NCBI RefSeq assembly: GCF_002934545.1
Contig: NZ_PTJA01000003.1
Span: 62,001 to 126,000 of the forward strand
Direction: 5' to 3'
DNA from: Lacrimispora xylanisolvens
GTDB taxonomy: Bacteria > Bacillota > Clostridia > Lachnospirales > Lachnospiraceae
Length of the DNA stretch: 64,000 nucleotides
The notes beneath the pieces are model-generated. The model worked only from the letters and a program-made list of their open reading frames with translations. It was not told where the DNA came from and made no database searches. Shown here one piece after another: positions 8,463 to 15,790 of the stretch (position 1 is its first letter; the number at the start of each line of letters is the position of its first letter). A program made the translations under genes and the position numbers.

Positions 8463-8476
8463 TGTAAGTATTTACA
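8463..8476. promoter_or_regulatory. Candidate operator 1 of the LacI regulator
   Basis: TGTAAGTATTTACA is an inverted repeat (TGTAA/TTACA arms) placed about ten bases downstream of the lacI -10 box, where a bound repressor would block transcription. A near-identical copy lies at 8565-8578. Confidence 0.65.
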
Positions 8477-8486
8477 TTCCTAAGTT

Positions 8487-8515
8487 ATTATACATAATTA
8501 TGATGTATATTACAA
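8487..8515 (-). promoter_or_regulatory. Promoter of lacI-uxaC
   Basis: On the minus strand TTGTAA (8515-8510), 17 bases, TATAAT (8492-8487). The predicted transcript starts close to operator 1 and about 30 bases before the start codon. Confidence 0.65.
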
Positions 8516-8564
8516 TCCCTCATTTATTAATTTTGTAAAATAATCCATAAAATCAGTATAATCC

Positions 8565-8578
8565 TGTAAACACTTACA
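8565..8578. promoter_or_regulatory. Candidate operator 2 of the LacI regulator
   Basis: TGTAAACACTTACA, whose complement TGTAAGTGTTTACA differs from operator 1 in one base. The two centres are 102 bases apart, compatible with looping by a tetramer or with separate control of the divergent iclR gene. Confidence 0.6.
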
Positions 8579-8583
8579 AATAC

Positions 8584-8597
8584 TTCGTATATGCGAA
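8584..8597. promoter_or_regulatory. Candidate IclR-family operator, copy 1
   Basis: TTCGTATATGCGAA, an inverted repeat of TTCG/CGAA arms, lies seven bases upstream of the -35 box of the iclR gene. The identical 14 bases occur again ahead of eda (9493-9506). Six bases separate it from LacI operator 2. Confidence 0.7.
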
Positions 8598-8604
8598 AAT
8601 AATC

Positions 8605-8634
8605 TTGCTTTTTTGTAGATCCCGGGAGTATACT
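8605..8634 (+). promoter_or_regulatory. Promoter of the iclR-type gene
   Basis: TTGCTT (8605-8610), 18 bases, TATACT (8629-8634), giving a leader of about 19 bases that carries the GGAGG site of the regulator gene. Confidence 0.6.
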
Positions 8635-8659
8635 AGAGCCTAGAAACGGAGGCTATACC

Positions 8660-9421
8660 ATGAAACTTAACAGAACCACACAACGTACAGTAGAAATCCT
8701 GAAGCTTATTTCGAAAACACCGGAAGGCGCAACGTTAGATGATATCTGTCAGAAACTGGATTTACCAAAGACCAGTGCCTATGATATTGTCACCACTCTG
8801 GGAGAGATGGGCATGGTCAATGTGACACGGGGGCAGAAACAGAATTATACCATTGGCTTAATGGCATACAGAATCGGAGTTAATTATACCAATAATCTGA
8901 ATTTCATCGGAATTATTGAGCCGGTACTGAAGGCATTTTCCAAAGAAGTAGGAAAAACTGTTTTCTTTGGAATTCCGTCGGATCATCATGTTGTATACAT
9001 ATGTAAGTTCGAACCGGAGAATCCTATCATTACAACCGCTACGGTGGGATCGAAAAATCCGATGTACTGCACTTCCCTGGGGAAAGTGATTCTTGCATAC
9101 AGTGATGAGGAAAACAGAGATCAGATCATCAGCCGTATCCGATTTACCCGGTATACAGAACGAACCATTGAAAACAGAGAAGGCCTCCTTGCTGAACTGG
9201 AACAGGTCAGAGAAAGAGGATACGCCTTTGATGCAAGAGAGATGGAAGAGCATATGCAGTGCGTGGGAGCTCCGGTTTTTGACCGGGATGGCAACGTACT
9301 GGGAGCGATCAGCATTTCCAGCTTATATAAGCCGGCGGAAGATTATGAGGCTCTTGGAACGCTGGTTTCCAGAAAGGGTATGGAGGTTTCCAGGTTATTA
9401 GGCTTTCTTGGAAAAATATGA
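8660..9421 (+). CDS. IclR-family regulator of KDG catabolism (KdgR-like)
   Basis: A 253-residue IclR-family regulator: N-terminal winged helix-turn-helix (about residues 5-65; TLDDICQKLDLPKTSAYDIV), then the C-terminal effector domain with the conserved PMYCTSLGKVILAY segment and a late ISISSL motif. IclR relatives called KdgR sense 2-keto-3-deoxygluconate in pectin and uronate degradation. The position, directly upstream of eda-kdgK and divergent from uxaC, fits that role. The same 14-base palindrome lies before this gene and before eda, the strongest evidence for its target. Start ATG with GGAGG ten bases upstream. The effector identity is inferred. Confidence 0.88.
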   Translation: MKLNRTTQRTVEILKLISKTPEGATLDDICQKLDLPKTSAYDIVTTLGEMGMVNVTRGQKQNYTIGLMAYRIGVNYTNNLNFIGIIEPVLKAFSKEVGKTVFFGIPSDHHVVYICKFEPENPIITTATVGSKNPMYCTSLGKVILAYSDEENRDQIISRIRFTRYTERTIENREGLLAELEQVRERGYAFDAREMEEHMQCVGAPVFDRDGNVLGAISISSLYKPAEDYEALGTLVSRKGMEVSRLLGFLGKI

Positions 9422-9431
9422 GGAATACTTA

Positions 9432-9460
9432 TTGACAAAATGCCTGGAAGCGATTAATAT
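9432..9460 (+). promoter_or_regulatory. Promoter of eda-kdgK
   Basis: TTGACA (9432-9437), 17 bases, TAATAT (9455-9460). It begins 11 bases after the iclR stop, so eda-kdgK has its own strong promoter. Confidence 0.75.
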
Positions 9461-9492
9461 TTCAAGTATAAGAATCGTAAATATGAAGTTGA

Positions 9493-9506
9493 TTCGTATA
9501 TGCGAA
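9493..9506. promoter_or_regulatory. Candidate IclR-family operator, copy 2
   Basis: TTCGTATATGCGAA, identical to 8584-8597. It sits roughly 26 bases past the predicted eda transcription start and ahead of the AAGGAGAG ribosome site, a position suited to repression by roadblock. Confidence 0.7.
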
Positions 9507-9531
9507 TTTAAAAAAGGAGAGAAGAACAATC

Positions 9532-10182
9532 ATGAAAAAAGAACAAGTTTTATCAAAGATGAAAAAAGACTGTCTGGTTGCTGTTGTTCGTGCAAAAAGC
9601 CTGGAACAGGGTGAGAAAGTCGTTGATGCAATCATTGCAGGCGGAATTAATTTTATTGAAATTACTATGACTATGGATGAAGGAAACCCAATTGAATTCA
9701 TCGCTAAAATGTCTGAAAAATATAGCACCAATGAAGATGTTGTAATCGGTGCAGGTACAGTACTTGATCCAGAAACTGCAAGAGCAGCAATCCTTGCAGG
9801 TGCAAACTATGTGGTAAGCCCAGGCTTAAACGTAGAGACAATCAAGCTTTGCAACCGTTACAGAGTACCGATGCTCCCAGGTGTTATGACACCAACTGAA
9901 GCTATCACTGCACTGGAATGCGGCTGTGACATCATCAAGATCTTCCCAGGCAACATCATGGGACCAGCAGCGATCAGCTCCTTTAAAGGCCCCCTTCCTC
10001 AGGGTGATTTCATGCCATCCGGCGGTGTTGACGTTGATAACGTTGATAAGTGGATCAAGGCAGGTGCATATGCAGTTGGTACAGGCAGCAGCCTGACAAA
10101 GGGCGCTAACACAGGCGATTTTGCAGCAGTTACAGCAAAAGCAAAAGAATTTGTTGAAGCAGTAGCAGCAGCTCGCAAATAA
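9532..10182 (+). CDS. eda: KDPG (KHG/KDPG) aldolase
   Basis: Splits 2-keto-3-deoxy-6-phosphogluconate into pyruvate and glyceraldehyde-3-phosphate, the last step of uronate catabolism. The 216-residue TIM barrel shows family motifs: an early VAVVRAKS, the catalytic Glu in INFIEITMTM, GAGTVLD, SPGLN and the Schiff-base Lys in IIKIFPGN. The start has AAGGAGAG eleven bases upstream. kdgK follows after 34 bases. The codons are biased to a narrow set (GCA, AAC, ATC, CCA), as in highly expressed genes, in contrast with the neighbouring regulators. Confidence 0.96.
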   Translation: MKKEQVLSKMKKDCLVAVVRAKSLEQGEKVVDAIIAGGINFIEITMTMDEGNPIEFIAKMSEKYSTNEDVVIGAGTVLDPETARAAILAGANYVVSPGLNVETIKLCNRYRVPMLPGVMTPTEAITALECGCDIIKIFPGNIMGPAAISSFKGPLPQGDFMPSGGVDVDNVDKWIKAGAYAVGTGSSLTKGANTGDFAAVTAKAKEFVEAVAAARK

Positions 10183-10216
10183 TAGAAAACAACTTGAGAA
10201 TTAAGGAGAATACAAA

Positions 10217-11248
10217 ATGGCAAAGATCGTAACCATGGGCGAGATCATGTTAAGATTATCTACCCCGAACAATGAAAAGTTTATTCAGGCAGATGAGTTT
10301 GATGTAAATTACGGCGGCGGCGAAGCAAACGTTGCTGTTTCTCTTGCAAATTACGGACATGAAGCAGAATTCGTTTCTGCAGTTCCGAAGAATCCAATCG
10401 GTGATTGCGCAGTTGCAGCATTAAGAAAATACAATGTTGGAACAAAGCACATTGCAAAGACCGGTGAAAGACTTGGTATCTACTTCTTAGAGACAGGCTC
10501 TGCTATGAGAGCCTCTACTGTTGTATATGACAGAGCACATTCCTCTATCTCTACTGCAACAGCAGCAGACTTTAACTTCGATGAGATCTTCGAGGGTGCA
10601 GACTGGTTCCACTTTACAGGAATCACTCCTGCTGTCAGCGACAGCGCAGCAGAACTGACTGAGGCAGCTTTAAAGGCAGCTAAGGCACATGGCGTAACTG
10701 TATCCGTTGACTTAAACTTCCGTAAGAAATTGTGGTCTTCTGAAAAAGCTCAGAAGGTTATGACTAACTTAATGCAGTATGTTGACGTATGTATCGGTAA
10801 CGAAGAAGATGCAGAGAAAGTACTTGGCTTTAAGCCAGGCAACACAGATGTAACTTCCGGAGAACTGGAATTACAGGGATATGTTGATATCTTCAATCAG
10901 ATGGTTGACAAGTTCAACTTCAAATATGTAATCAGCTCTTTACGTGAAAGCCATTCCGCTTCCGATAACGGCTGGTCTGCATGTATTATGGACGGAGCTA
11001 CCCGTGAATTCTATCATTCCAGAAAGTATCACGTTACACCAATCGTAGACCGTGTAGGCGGCGGAGATTCCTTCGCAGCAGGCGTAATCTGCGGTATGGC
11101 TGATAAGAAAGATTTCAAGGCTGCTCTGGAATTTGCAGTAGCTGCTTCCGCATTAAAGCACACCATTCCTGGCGACTTTAACCTTGTATCCAGAGAAGAT
11201 GTTGACAGCCTTGCTGGCGGTGACGGATCAGGACGTGTTCAGAGATAA
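10217..11248 (+). CDS. kdgK: 2-keto-3-deoxygluconate kinase (PfkB family)
   Basis: Phosphorylates KDG to KDPG, feeding eda in the same operon. A 343-residue PfkB/ribokinase fold: N-terminal VTMGEIMLRLS, substrate-site YGGGEANVAVSLANYG and the C-terminal catalytic signature DRVGGGDSFAAG with the base Asp. The start lies 12 bases after AAGGAG. Codon use is as strongly biased as in eda. A sharp terminator follows, so the next, related kinase is not simply part of the same transcript. Confidence 0.93.
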   Translation: MAKIVTMGEIMLRLSTPNNEKFIQADEFDVNYGGGEANVAVSLANYGHEAEFVSAVPKNPIGDCAVAALRKYNVGTKHIAKTGERLGIYFLETGSAMRASTVVYDRAHSSISTATAADFNFDEIFEGADWFHFTGITPAVSDSAAELTEAALKAAKAHGVTVSVDLNFRKKLWSSEKAQKVMTNLMQYVDVCIGNEEDAEKVLGFKPGNTDVTSGELELQGYVDIFNQMVDKFNFKYVISSLRESHSASDNGWSACIMDGATREFYHSRKYHVTPIVDRVGGGDSFAAGVICGMADKKDFKAALEFAVAASALKHTIPGDFNLVSREDVDSLAGGDGSGRVQR

Positions 11249-11263
11249 TCAGACAGATACATC

Positions 11264-11292
11264 GGGGGTCATTATGCATGACCCCCTTTTTT
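11264..11292 (+). terminator. Terminator between kdgK and the second PfkB kinase gene
   Basis: A perfect nine-pair hairpin (GGGGGTCAT with ATGACCCCC) is followed by six T. It explains why the in-frame ATG at 11278, inside the hairpin, is not the start of the next gene. Confidence 0.9.
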
Positions 11293-11316
11293 AAAATCTA
11301 TGGAGGAACGATCAAG

Positions 11317-12342
11317 ATGAGTGACAGACCATTTGATTTATTAAGCCTGGGAGAATTGCTTTTACGTCTGTCTCCGGACGGAGTGGAAAGACTGGTCCGG
11401 GGAGATTCCTTTCAGAAACAGGTTGGTGGAGCAGAGTTAAACGTTGCGGTAGGTGCGGCTCTTTTAGGACTTCATACCGGTGTAGTAACCCAGCTTCCTG
11501 CCAATGATATGGGAAATTTTGTAAAGAACAAAGTGCGTTCTTATGGAATCAGTGATGATTATTTTGTTTATGATAACAGCTCCAATGCCAGACTTGGACT
11601 TTATTATTATGAATATGGTGCATATCCGAGGAAACCCAAGGTAATTTACGACAGAAAGAACAGCTCTTTCTATAATATCAGTGAAGCCTCTTTTCCAGAG
11701 GACATGTACAAAGCAACTACCTGCTTTCATACCACCGGCATCACCCTTGCTCTGTGTGAGAATACGAGAAAGACTGCCATTGATATGATACGCAAATTCA
11801 AAGAGAGCGGCACCATCATTTCTTTTGATGTAAATTTCCGCGGTAATTTATGGACAGGAGAGGAAGCAAGAGCCTGCATCGAGCAGATCCTTCCCTTTGT
11901 GGACATTTTCTTCTGCTCGGAAGATACAGCAAGGCTGACCTTCAAAAAAGAAGGAACAGCCAAAGAGATGATGAAGAGCTTTACAAAAGATTATCCCATT
12001 TCCATCGTGGCTTCTACGCAGAGAATCGTACATAGTCCGAAGAGCCATACGTTCGGTTCCATTATTTACGATGCTGCAAGAAACGAGTATTATGAGGAAG
12101 AGCCATACCATAATATTGATGTTGTTGACCGGATTGGAAGCGGAGATGCTTATATAGCAGGTGCTCTTTATGGCCTTTTAAGCACTGGCGGTGACTGCAT
12201 GAAGGCAGTTCAGTACGGCAATGCCACTGCAGCTTTAAAGAACACCATACCAGGTGATCTTCCAACCTCTGATTTGAGTGAAGTGAATACTGTAATTCGG
12301 GAACATAATGATAAGGGACCTCAAAGCGAGATGAGCAGGTAG
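11317..12342 (+). CDS. PfkB-family sugar kinase, second copy beside kdgK
   Basis: A 341-residue ribokinase/PfkB protein that is a diverged paralogue of the preceding KdgK: LLSLGELLLRLSPDG, GGAELNVAVGAALLG and the catalytic signature DRIGSGDAYIAG line up with it, and both end in a TAALKNTIPGD-type segment. The start at 11317 is chosen for TGGAGG upstream; the earlier ATG 11278 is inside a terminator stem. It could phosphorylate KDG or a related keto-deoxy sugar. Its codon bias is weaker than kdgK, suggesting lower expression. Expression probably depends on read-through of the terminator or a promoter not recognised here. Confidence 0.85.
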   Translation: MSDRPFDLLSLGELLLRLSPDGVERLVRGDSFQKQVGGAELNVAVGAALLGLHTGVVTQLPANDMGNFVKNKVRSYGISDDYFVYDNSSNARLGLYYYEYGAYPRKPKVIYDRKNSSFYNISEASFPEDMYKATTCFHTTGITLALCENTRKTAIDMIRKFKESGTIISFDVNFRGNLWTGEEARACIEQILPFVDIFFCSEDTARLTFKKEGTAKEMMKSFTKDYPISIVASTQRIVHSPKSHTFGSIIYDAARNEYYEEEPYHNIDVVDRIGSGDAYIAGALYGLLSTGGDCMKAVQYGNATAALKNTIPGDLPTSDLSEVNTVIREHNDKGPQSEMSR

Positions 12343-12360
12343 GTAAATAAGATCCATTGA

Positions 12361-12400
12361 CAGGCGGAACAGGATAATGAAATCCTGCTCCGCCTGATTT
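12361..12400 (+). terminator. Terminator-like hairpin after the second kinase
   Basis: CAGGCGGA(A)CAGGAT pairs with ATCCTG(C)TCCGCCTG. Only ATTTG follows, so the T-tract is weak. Confidence 0.6.
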
Positions 12401-12428
12401 GATATCAGAAGCTTCATTCTGTAATAGG

Positions 12429-12442
12429 TTTAAACCTTTAAA
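12429..12442. promoter_or_regulatory. Operator-like site 1 of the arabinan-locus LacI regulator
   Basis: TTTAAACCTTTAAA, about 50 bases upstream of the promoter -35 box. It differs from site 2 only in one central base. Confidence 0.55.
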
Positions 12443-12490
12443 TAAAATATTATAATACATATCATATAAAAATAAATATATAATGCATAA

Positions 12491-12519
12491 TTGACAAAAT
12501 ATAAATTATATTATATAGT
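12491..12519 (+). promoter_or_regulatory. Promoter of the sugar ABC importer operon
   Basis: TTGACA (12491-12496), 17 bases, TATAGT (12514-12519). The transcript would have a leader of about 145 bases carrying two operator-like sites. The rest of this 331-base gap is AT-rich with nothing else recognised. Confidence 0.7.
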
Positions 12520-12560
12520 TAGATTAGTTAATGTGTGTAATAAAATTTCTATAATTAATA

Positions 12561-12576
12561 ATTTAAACGTTTAAAT
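12561..12576. promoter_or_regulatory. Operator-like site 2, perfect 16-base palindrome
   Basis: ATTTAAACGTTTAAAT is a perfect palindrome with the central CG typical of LacI-family operators. It lies downstream of the promoter, where binding would block transcription. Confidence 0.7.
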
Positions 12577-12631
12577 AACATTTACGCTGAAAGATTTTAT
12601 ATCATCTTTTAGCTATTCTTAAACATGCTGG

Positions 12632-12645
12632 TTTAAACGATTAAA
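12632..12645. promoter_or_regulatory. Operator-like site 3 of the arabinan-locus LacI regulator
   Basis: TTTAAACGATTAAA, one base from the perfect palindrome of site 2, ending 12 bases before the GGAGGG ribosome site of the binding-protein gene. Centres of sites 2 and 3 are 70 bases apart. Confidence 0.6.
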
Positions 12646-12672
12646 TAAAAAATAATCTGGAGGGAAAATTTT

Positions 12673-13941
12673 ATGAGAAGGAAGAAATTATGGGGACTAC
12701 TTTTTCTGACAGCGGCTGCAGTGGGAATGCTGGCCGGTTGCAGCACAAAAGGGGGAGAGACAGCCGGGGGCACAAAAAAAGACGGAGGACAGAAGGTTAC
12801 CATCGCTGTATGGAATGAACCCAATCAGGATGAGGCACTGAATATGTATGCTCAGGCAGAAAAGGCAACCGGGATTAAAGTGGAAGTAACGGTGATTCCG
12901 GAAAGCGACTATTCTTCCAAGCTAAATCAGATGGTTTCCACAGGGGATAATTCTGCTGACATCTATGTGATCTGGGAAAATGATATCGCCAATTTTGCCA
13001 AGGCAAAAGGTATTATTCCCATGGATGATTACCTGAAAAATTCAACCGTCAAAACAGGAGATTTTATTGACGCAGTCTCCGCACTGTCCGCAGGGCTTGG
13101 AGGTACATATGGTCTGCCGTGGTGTGCTGCTACAGAGCTTCTTTTCTATAATAAAGATATGTTTGACGCTGCCGGGATTTCTTATCCGGACAACAACTGG
13201 TCTTATGAGGACTATAAGTCCGCTGCAGAAAAGCTGACTCAAAAAGCGGCTGACGGTACAACGAAACAGTATGGCTGTACACTTCCCAATACCCAGACCT
13301 GGTGGGCAGGAATTGGCGGGGCAGGCGATCAGGTATACGATCCTTCCAAGGGACAGATGGTCATTGGCGACGGTGCAATATCCTTTGTTTCAGATGTAGC
13401 TGCCATGGCAAAAAGCGGGGTAATGCCGGAACCATCTTCCGATACGGCAGATTTATTTGCTTCTGGCAAGGCGGCTATGAGCTGGCAGGGAAGCTGGAAT
13501 ATCGGAACTTATGGAAGCAGCCTTCCTTTTCAGTGGGATATTGCTACCATCCCCACGGATAAAGTAAAATACAATACACTTCATACCGGCTTTTACAGCA
13601 TTAATGCAAAAAGTAAAAACCAGGATGCCGCATTTAAGTTAATCGAATATCTGATGGGAGAAGAGGGGCAGACCATTAATTCAAAGTCCAGCGGCAATCC
13701 ATCTGCCATCAAATCCATTGCTGAAAAAGGTGCATGGAAGGTGGAAAGTGCCACTACCATCAAAAACTGGGATGCAATGACCGATTCCTTAAAGGCCGGT
13801 GTATTTGGATATACCTGTCTTCCATCCGGAGTTACCAACAATGCCATCAGCGAATTTAACGCGGCAGTACTTGGTCAGAAGACACCCGAAGAAGCTGTAA
13901 AAAAAGCTGATGCCTATGCCCGGGAAACCATCGGTTATTAG
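12673..13941 (+). CDS. Sugar ABC transporter substrate-binding lipoprotein
   Basis: The extracellular solute-binding protein (family 1, 422 residues) of a carbohydrate importer. The signal ends in lipobox MLAGC (Cys23), followed by a low-complexity Gly/Lys linker and the two-lobed binding fold (VTIAVWNEPNQDEALNMY; ADIYVIWENDIANFAKA; GKAAMSWQGSWNIGTYG). GGAGGG lies 10 bases before the ATG. Two permeases, a LacI regulator and a GH127 beta-L-arabinofuranosidase follow in order, so the ligand is probably an arabinose-containing oligosaccharide. That is inference from context. Confidence 0.92.
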   Translation: MRRKKLWGLLFLTAAAVGMLAGCSTKGGETAGGTKKDGGQKVTIAVWNEPNQDEALNMYAQAEKATGIKVEVTVIPESDYSSKLNQMVSTGDNSADIYVIWENDIANFAKAKGIIPMDDYLKNSTVKTGDFIDAVSALSAGLGGTYGLPWCAATELLFYNKDMFDAAGISYPDNNWSYEDYKSAAEKLTQKAADGTTKQYGCTLPNTQTWWAGIGGAGDQVYDPSKGQMVIGDGAISFVSDVAAMAKSGVMPEPSSDTADLFASGKAAMSWQGSWNIGTYGSSLPFQWDIATIPTDKVKYNTLHTGFYSINAKSKNQDAAFKLIEYLMGEEGQTINSKSSGNPSAIKSIAEKGAWKVESATTIKNWDAMTDSLKAGVFGYTCLPSGVTNNAISEFNAAVLGQKTPEEAVKKADAYARETIGY

Positions 13942-13970
13942 GCGGTAAGCTGGAAGGAAAGTGAATAATA

Positions 13971-14894
13971 ATGGAAAAAGAAAGCAGTAAGACGGCGAAG
14001 AAGAAAAAGCTTATGAATCATCTGACAGCCTATGCCTTTTGTGCTCCGTGGATGATAGGATTTGTATGCTTCACCCTGTTTCCCATTGCCTTTTTATTTG
14101 CTGTCAGCCTGACAAACAGGAAACTAAATGGTGTTTCCCAGTTCATAGGTCTGGCTAATTATATAAACATGTTTCAAAGTGCCACGTTCTGGAATTCCAT
14201 TCGTGTTACCTTGTTTTTCACAATTGTTATGATGATTGTAACTACAATATGGGCAGTAGTTATGGCATTGCTGCTAAATTACAGGCAAAGGCTCAATGGT
14301 CTCTTTCAGTTTTGTTATTTTCTACCGTCGGTTATTCCGACGGTAGCACTTGCCTATACATTCCGAACTATATTCGGAAAGGAAGCAGGGCTTTTAAATG
14401 GGATTATTTCTGCTTTAACCGGTAAAAATGTGATGGTTAACTGGCTGTACGACAGCCGCACCGTCTATCTGGCGCTATTTTTTATCACCCTGTTTACGTA
14501 CAATACAGGACAAATGATGCTCATATTCCGATCCGGTTTAAATGATGTGCCCAGAGAGCTTTATGAGGCATGTGAAATTGACGGAGCCAGTCCATTGAAA
14601 AAATTCTTTGGGATCACCCTTCCCATGATATCACCCATTATCCTGTTTAATGCGGTTATGGGATGTATCAGTGCATTGAATGGCTCATTTGCCCTTTTAT
14701 ATCCACTGACTGGAGAGAATGGTGATCCTAACGGAATGTCACAGGTGCTCAGCCTTCTGATCTATAAAGAAGCGTTCAGCAATATGAAGGTAGGCTATGC
14801 CTGTGCCATGTCTGTCATACTGTTTCTGATTGCGTGCTGTTTTGGAATTGGAATATTTGCAATCTCAAAAAAGATTGTTTACTATGAAAATTAA
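13971..14894 (+). CDS. Sugar ABC transporter permease (MalF-like)
   Basis: A 307-residue membrane permease of the carbohydrate-uptake-1 family with about six transmembrane segments and the cytoplasmic EAA loop (ELYEACEIDGASPLKKFFGITLP) that contacts the ATPase. It follows the binding-protein gene by 29 bases and precedes a second permease by 12. No ATPase is encoded nearby, as is common for this family, where one shared MsmK-type ATPase serves several importers. Confidence 0.93.
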   Translation: MEKESSKTAKKKKLMNHLTAYAFCAPWMIGFVCFTLFPIAFLFAVSLTNRKLNGVSQFIGLANYINMFQSATFWNSIRVTLFFTIVMMIVTTIWAVVMALLLNYRQRLNGLFQFCYFLPSVIPTVALAYTFRTIFGKEAGLLNGIISALTGKNVMVNWLYDSRTVYLALFFITLFTYNTGQMMLIFRSGLNDVPRELYEACEIDGASPLKKFFGITLPMISPIILFNAVMGCISALNGSFALLYPLTGENGDPNGMSQVLSLLIYKEAFSNMKVGYACAMSVILFLIACCFGIGIFAISKKIVYYEN

Positions 14895-14906
14895 AGGGGG
14901 AGAGAC

Positions 14907-15758
14907 ATGAAATCAGCTAAAACGAAAAAAAGAACCAGCCGGATTCTGGTTTTTATGATGAAAATTCTGGTAGGGATAATCATGTTTTCTCCGATTATAT
15001 GGGTCCTCACCGGATCTTTTAAGACCTTAACAGAGTTTACTTCATCATCTGGTATTTTCCCTCAAAAAGAGACCTTAGAAAACTATCAGTATATTTTTTA
15101 TCATTCCAACTATGTGCTTTATGTCAGAAACACAGTTCTTCTAATGGCGGGAACCACGGCGGGAACTTTAATTTCCTCCTCACTGGTTGCCTATCCCCTG
15201 GCCAGAATGGAGTTTCCGGGGAAAAATATGATTTTTTCCCTGATCGTGGGAACAATGATGATTCCAAATATTGCACTCATTGTTCCCCAGTATATTATGT
15301 TTGGAAAAGTTGGCTGGCTGGATTCCCTGCTTCCCATGATTGTACCTGCATTTTTTGCCTATCCCTATAACGTATTTCTGTTCCGTCAGTTTTTTCGTTC
15401 TATCCCGAAGGAACTGGATGAGGCGGCTACCATGGATGGCTGCAGCAGAATCGGTATCTTTTTCCGCGTGCTGATTCCTTTATCAAAGTCAACCTTTACC
15501 ACAATTGGCGTGTTATCCTGCGTCTTCTGGTGGAATGAACTGACCCAGCCGGTTTTTTACATAAACAGTGATAAATGGAGGACTCTGACCATTGCACTTA
15601 TGACTACATTTATGTATACTTCAGGTAATGCGTTTGTAATTAACTGGCCTTCCATAATGGCTGCCTCCACGCTCATGATTCTGCCTCCCATGCTGCTTTA
15701 TCTGTTCGGATCCAGATTTTTGGTGGAAGGAATTAAAACGTCCGGGCTGAAGGGCTAA
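14907..15758 (+). CDS. Sugar ABC transporter permease (MalG-like)
   Basis: A 283-residue second permease with six predicted transmembrane segments and the EAA loop (ELDEAATMDGCSRIGIFFRVLIP). It pairs with the preceding MalF-like gene; GGGGGAG lies before the ATG. The C-terminal LVEGIKTSGLKG is typical of the family. Confidence 0.93.
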   Translation: MKSAKTKKRTSRILVFMMKILVGIIMFSPIIWVLTGSFKTLTEFTSSSGIFPQKETLENYQYIFYHSNYVLYVRNTVLLMAGTTAGTLISSSLVAYPLARMEFPGKNMIFSLIVGTMMIPNIALIVPQYIMFGKVGWLDSLLPMIVPAFFAYPYNVFLFRQFFRSIPKELDEAATMDGCSRIGIFFRVLIPLSKSTFTTIGVLSCVFWWNELTQPVFYINSDKWRTLTIALMTTFMYTSGNAFVINWPSIMAASTLMILPPMLLYLFGSRFLVEGIKTSGLKG

Positions 15759-15790
15759 ACAGGGAAAAGGAAAGAGAGAGTAGAGAATAC

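Noticed and set aside
11278-11316. Earlier ATG for the second PfkB kinase
   Set aside because: It lies inside the terminator hairpin at 11264-11292 and has no ribosome site; the ATG at 11317 follows TGGAGG.
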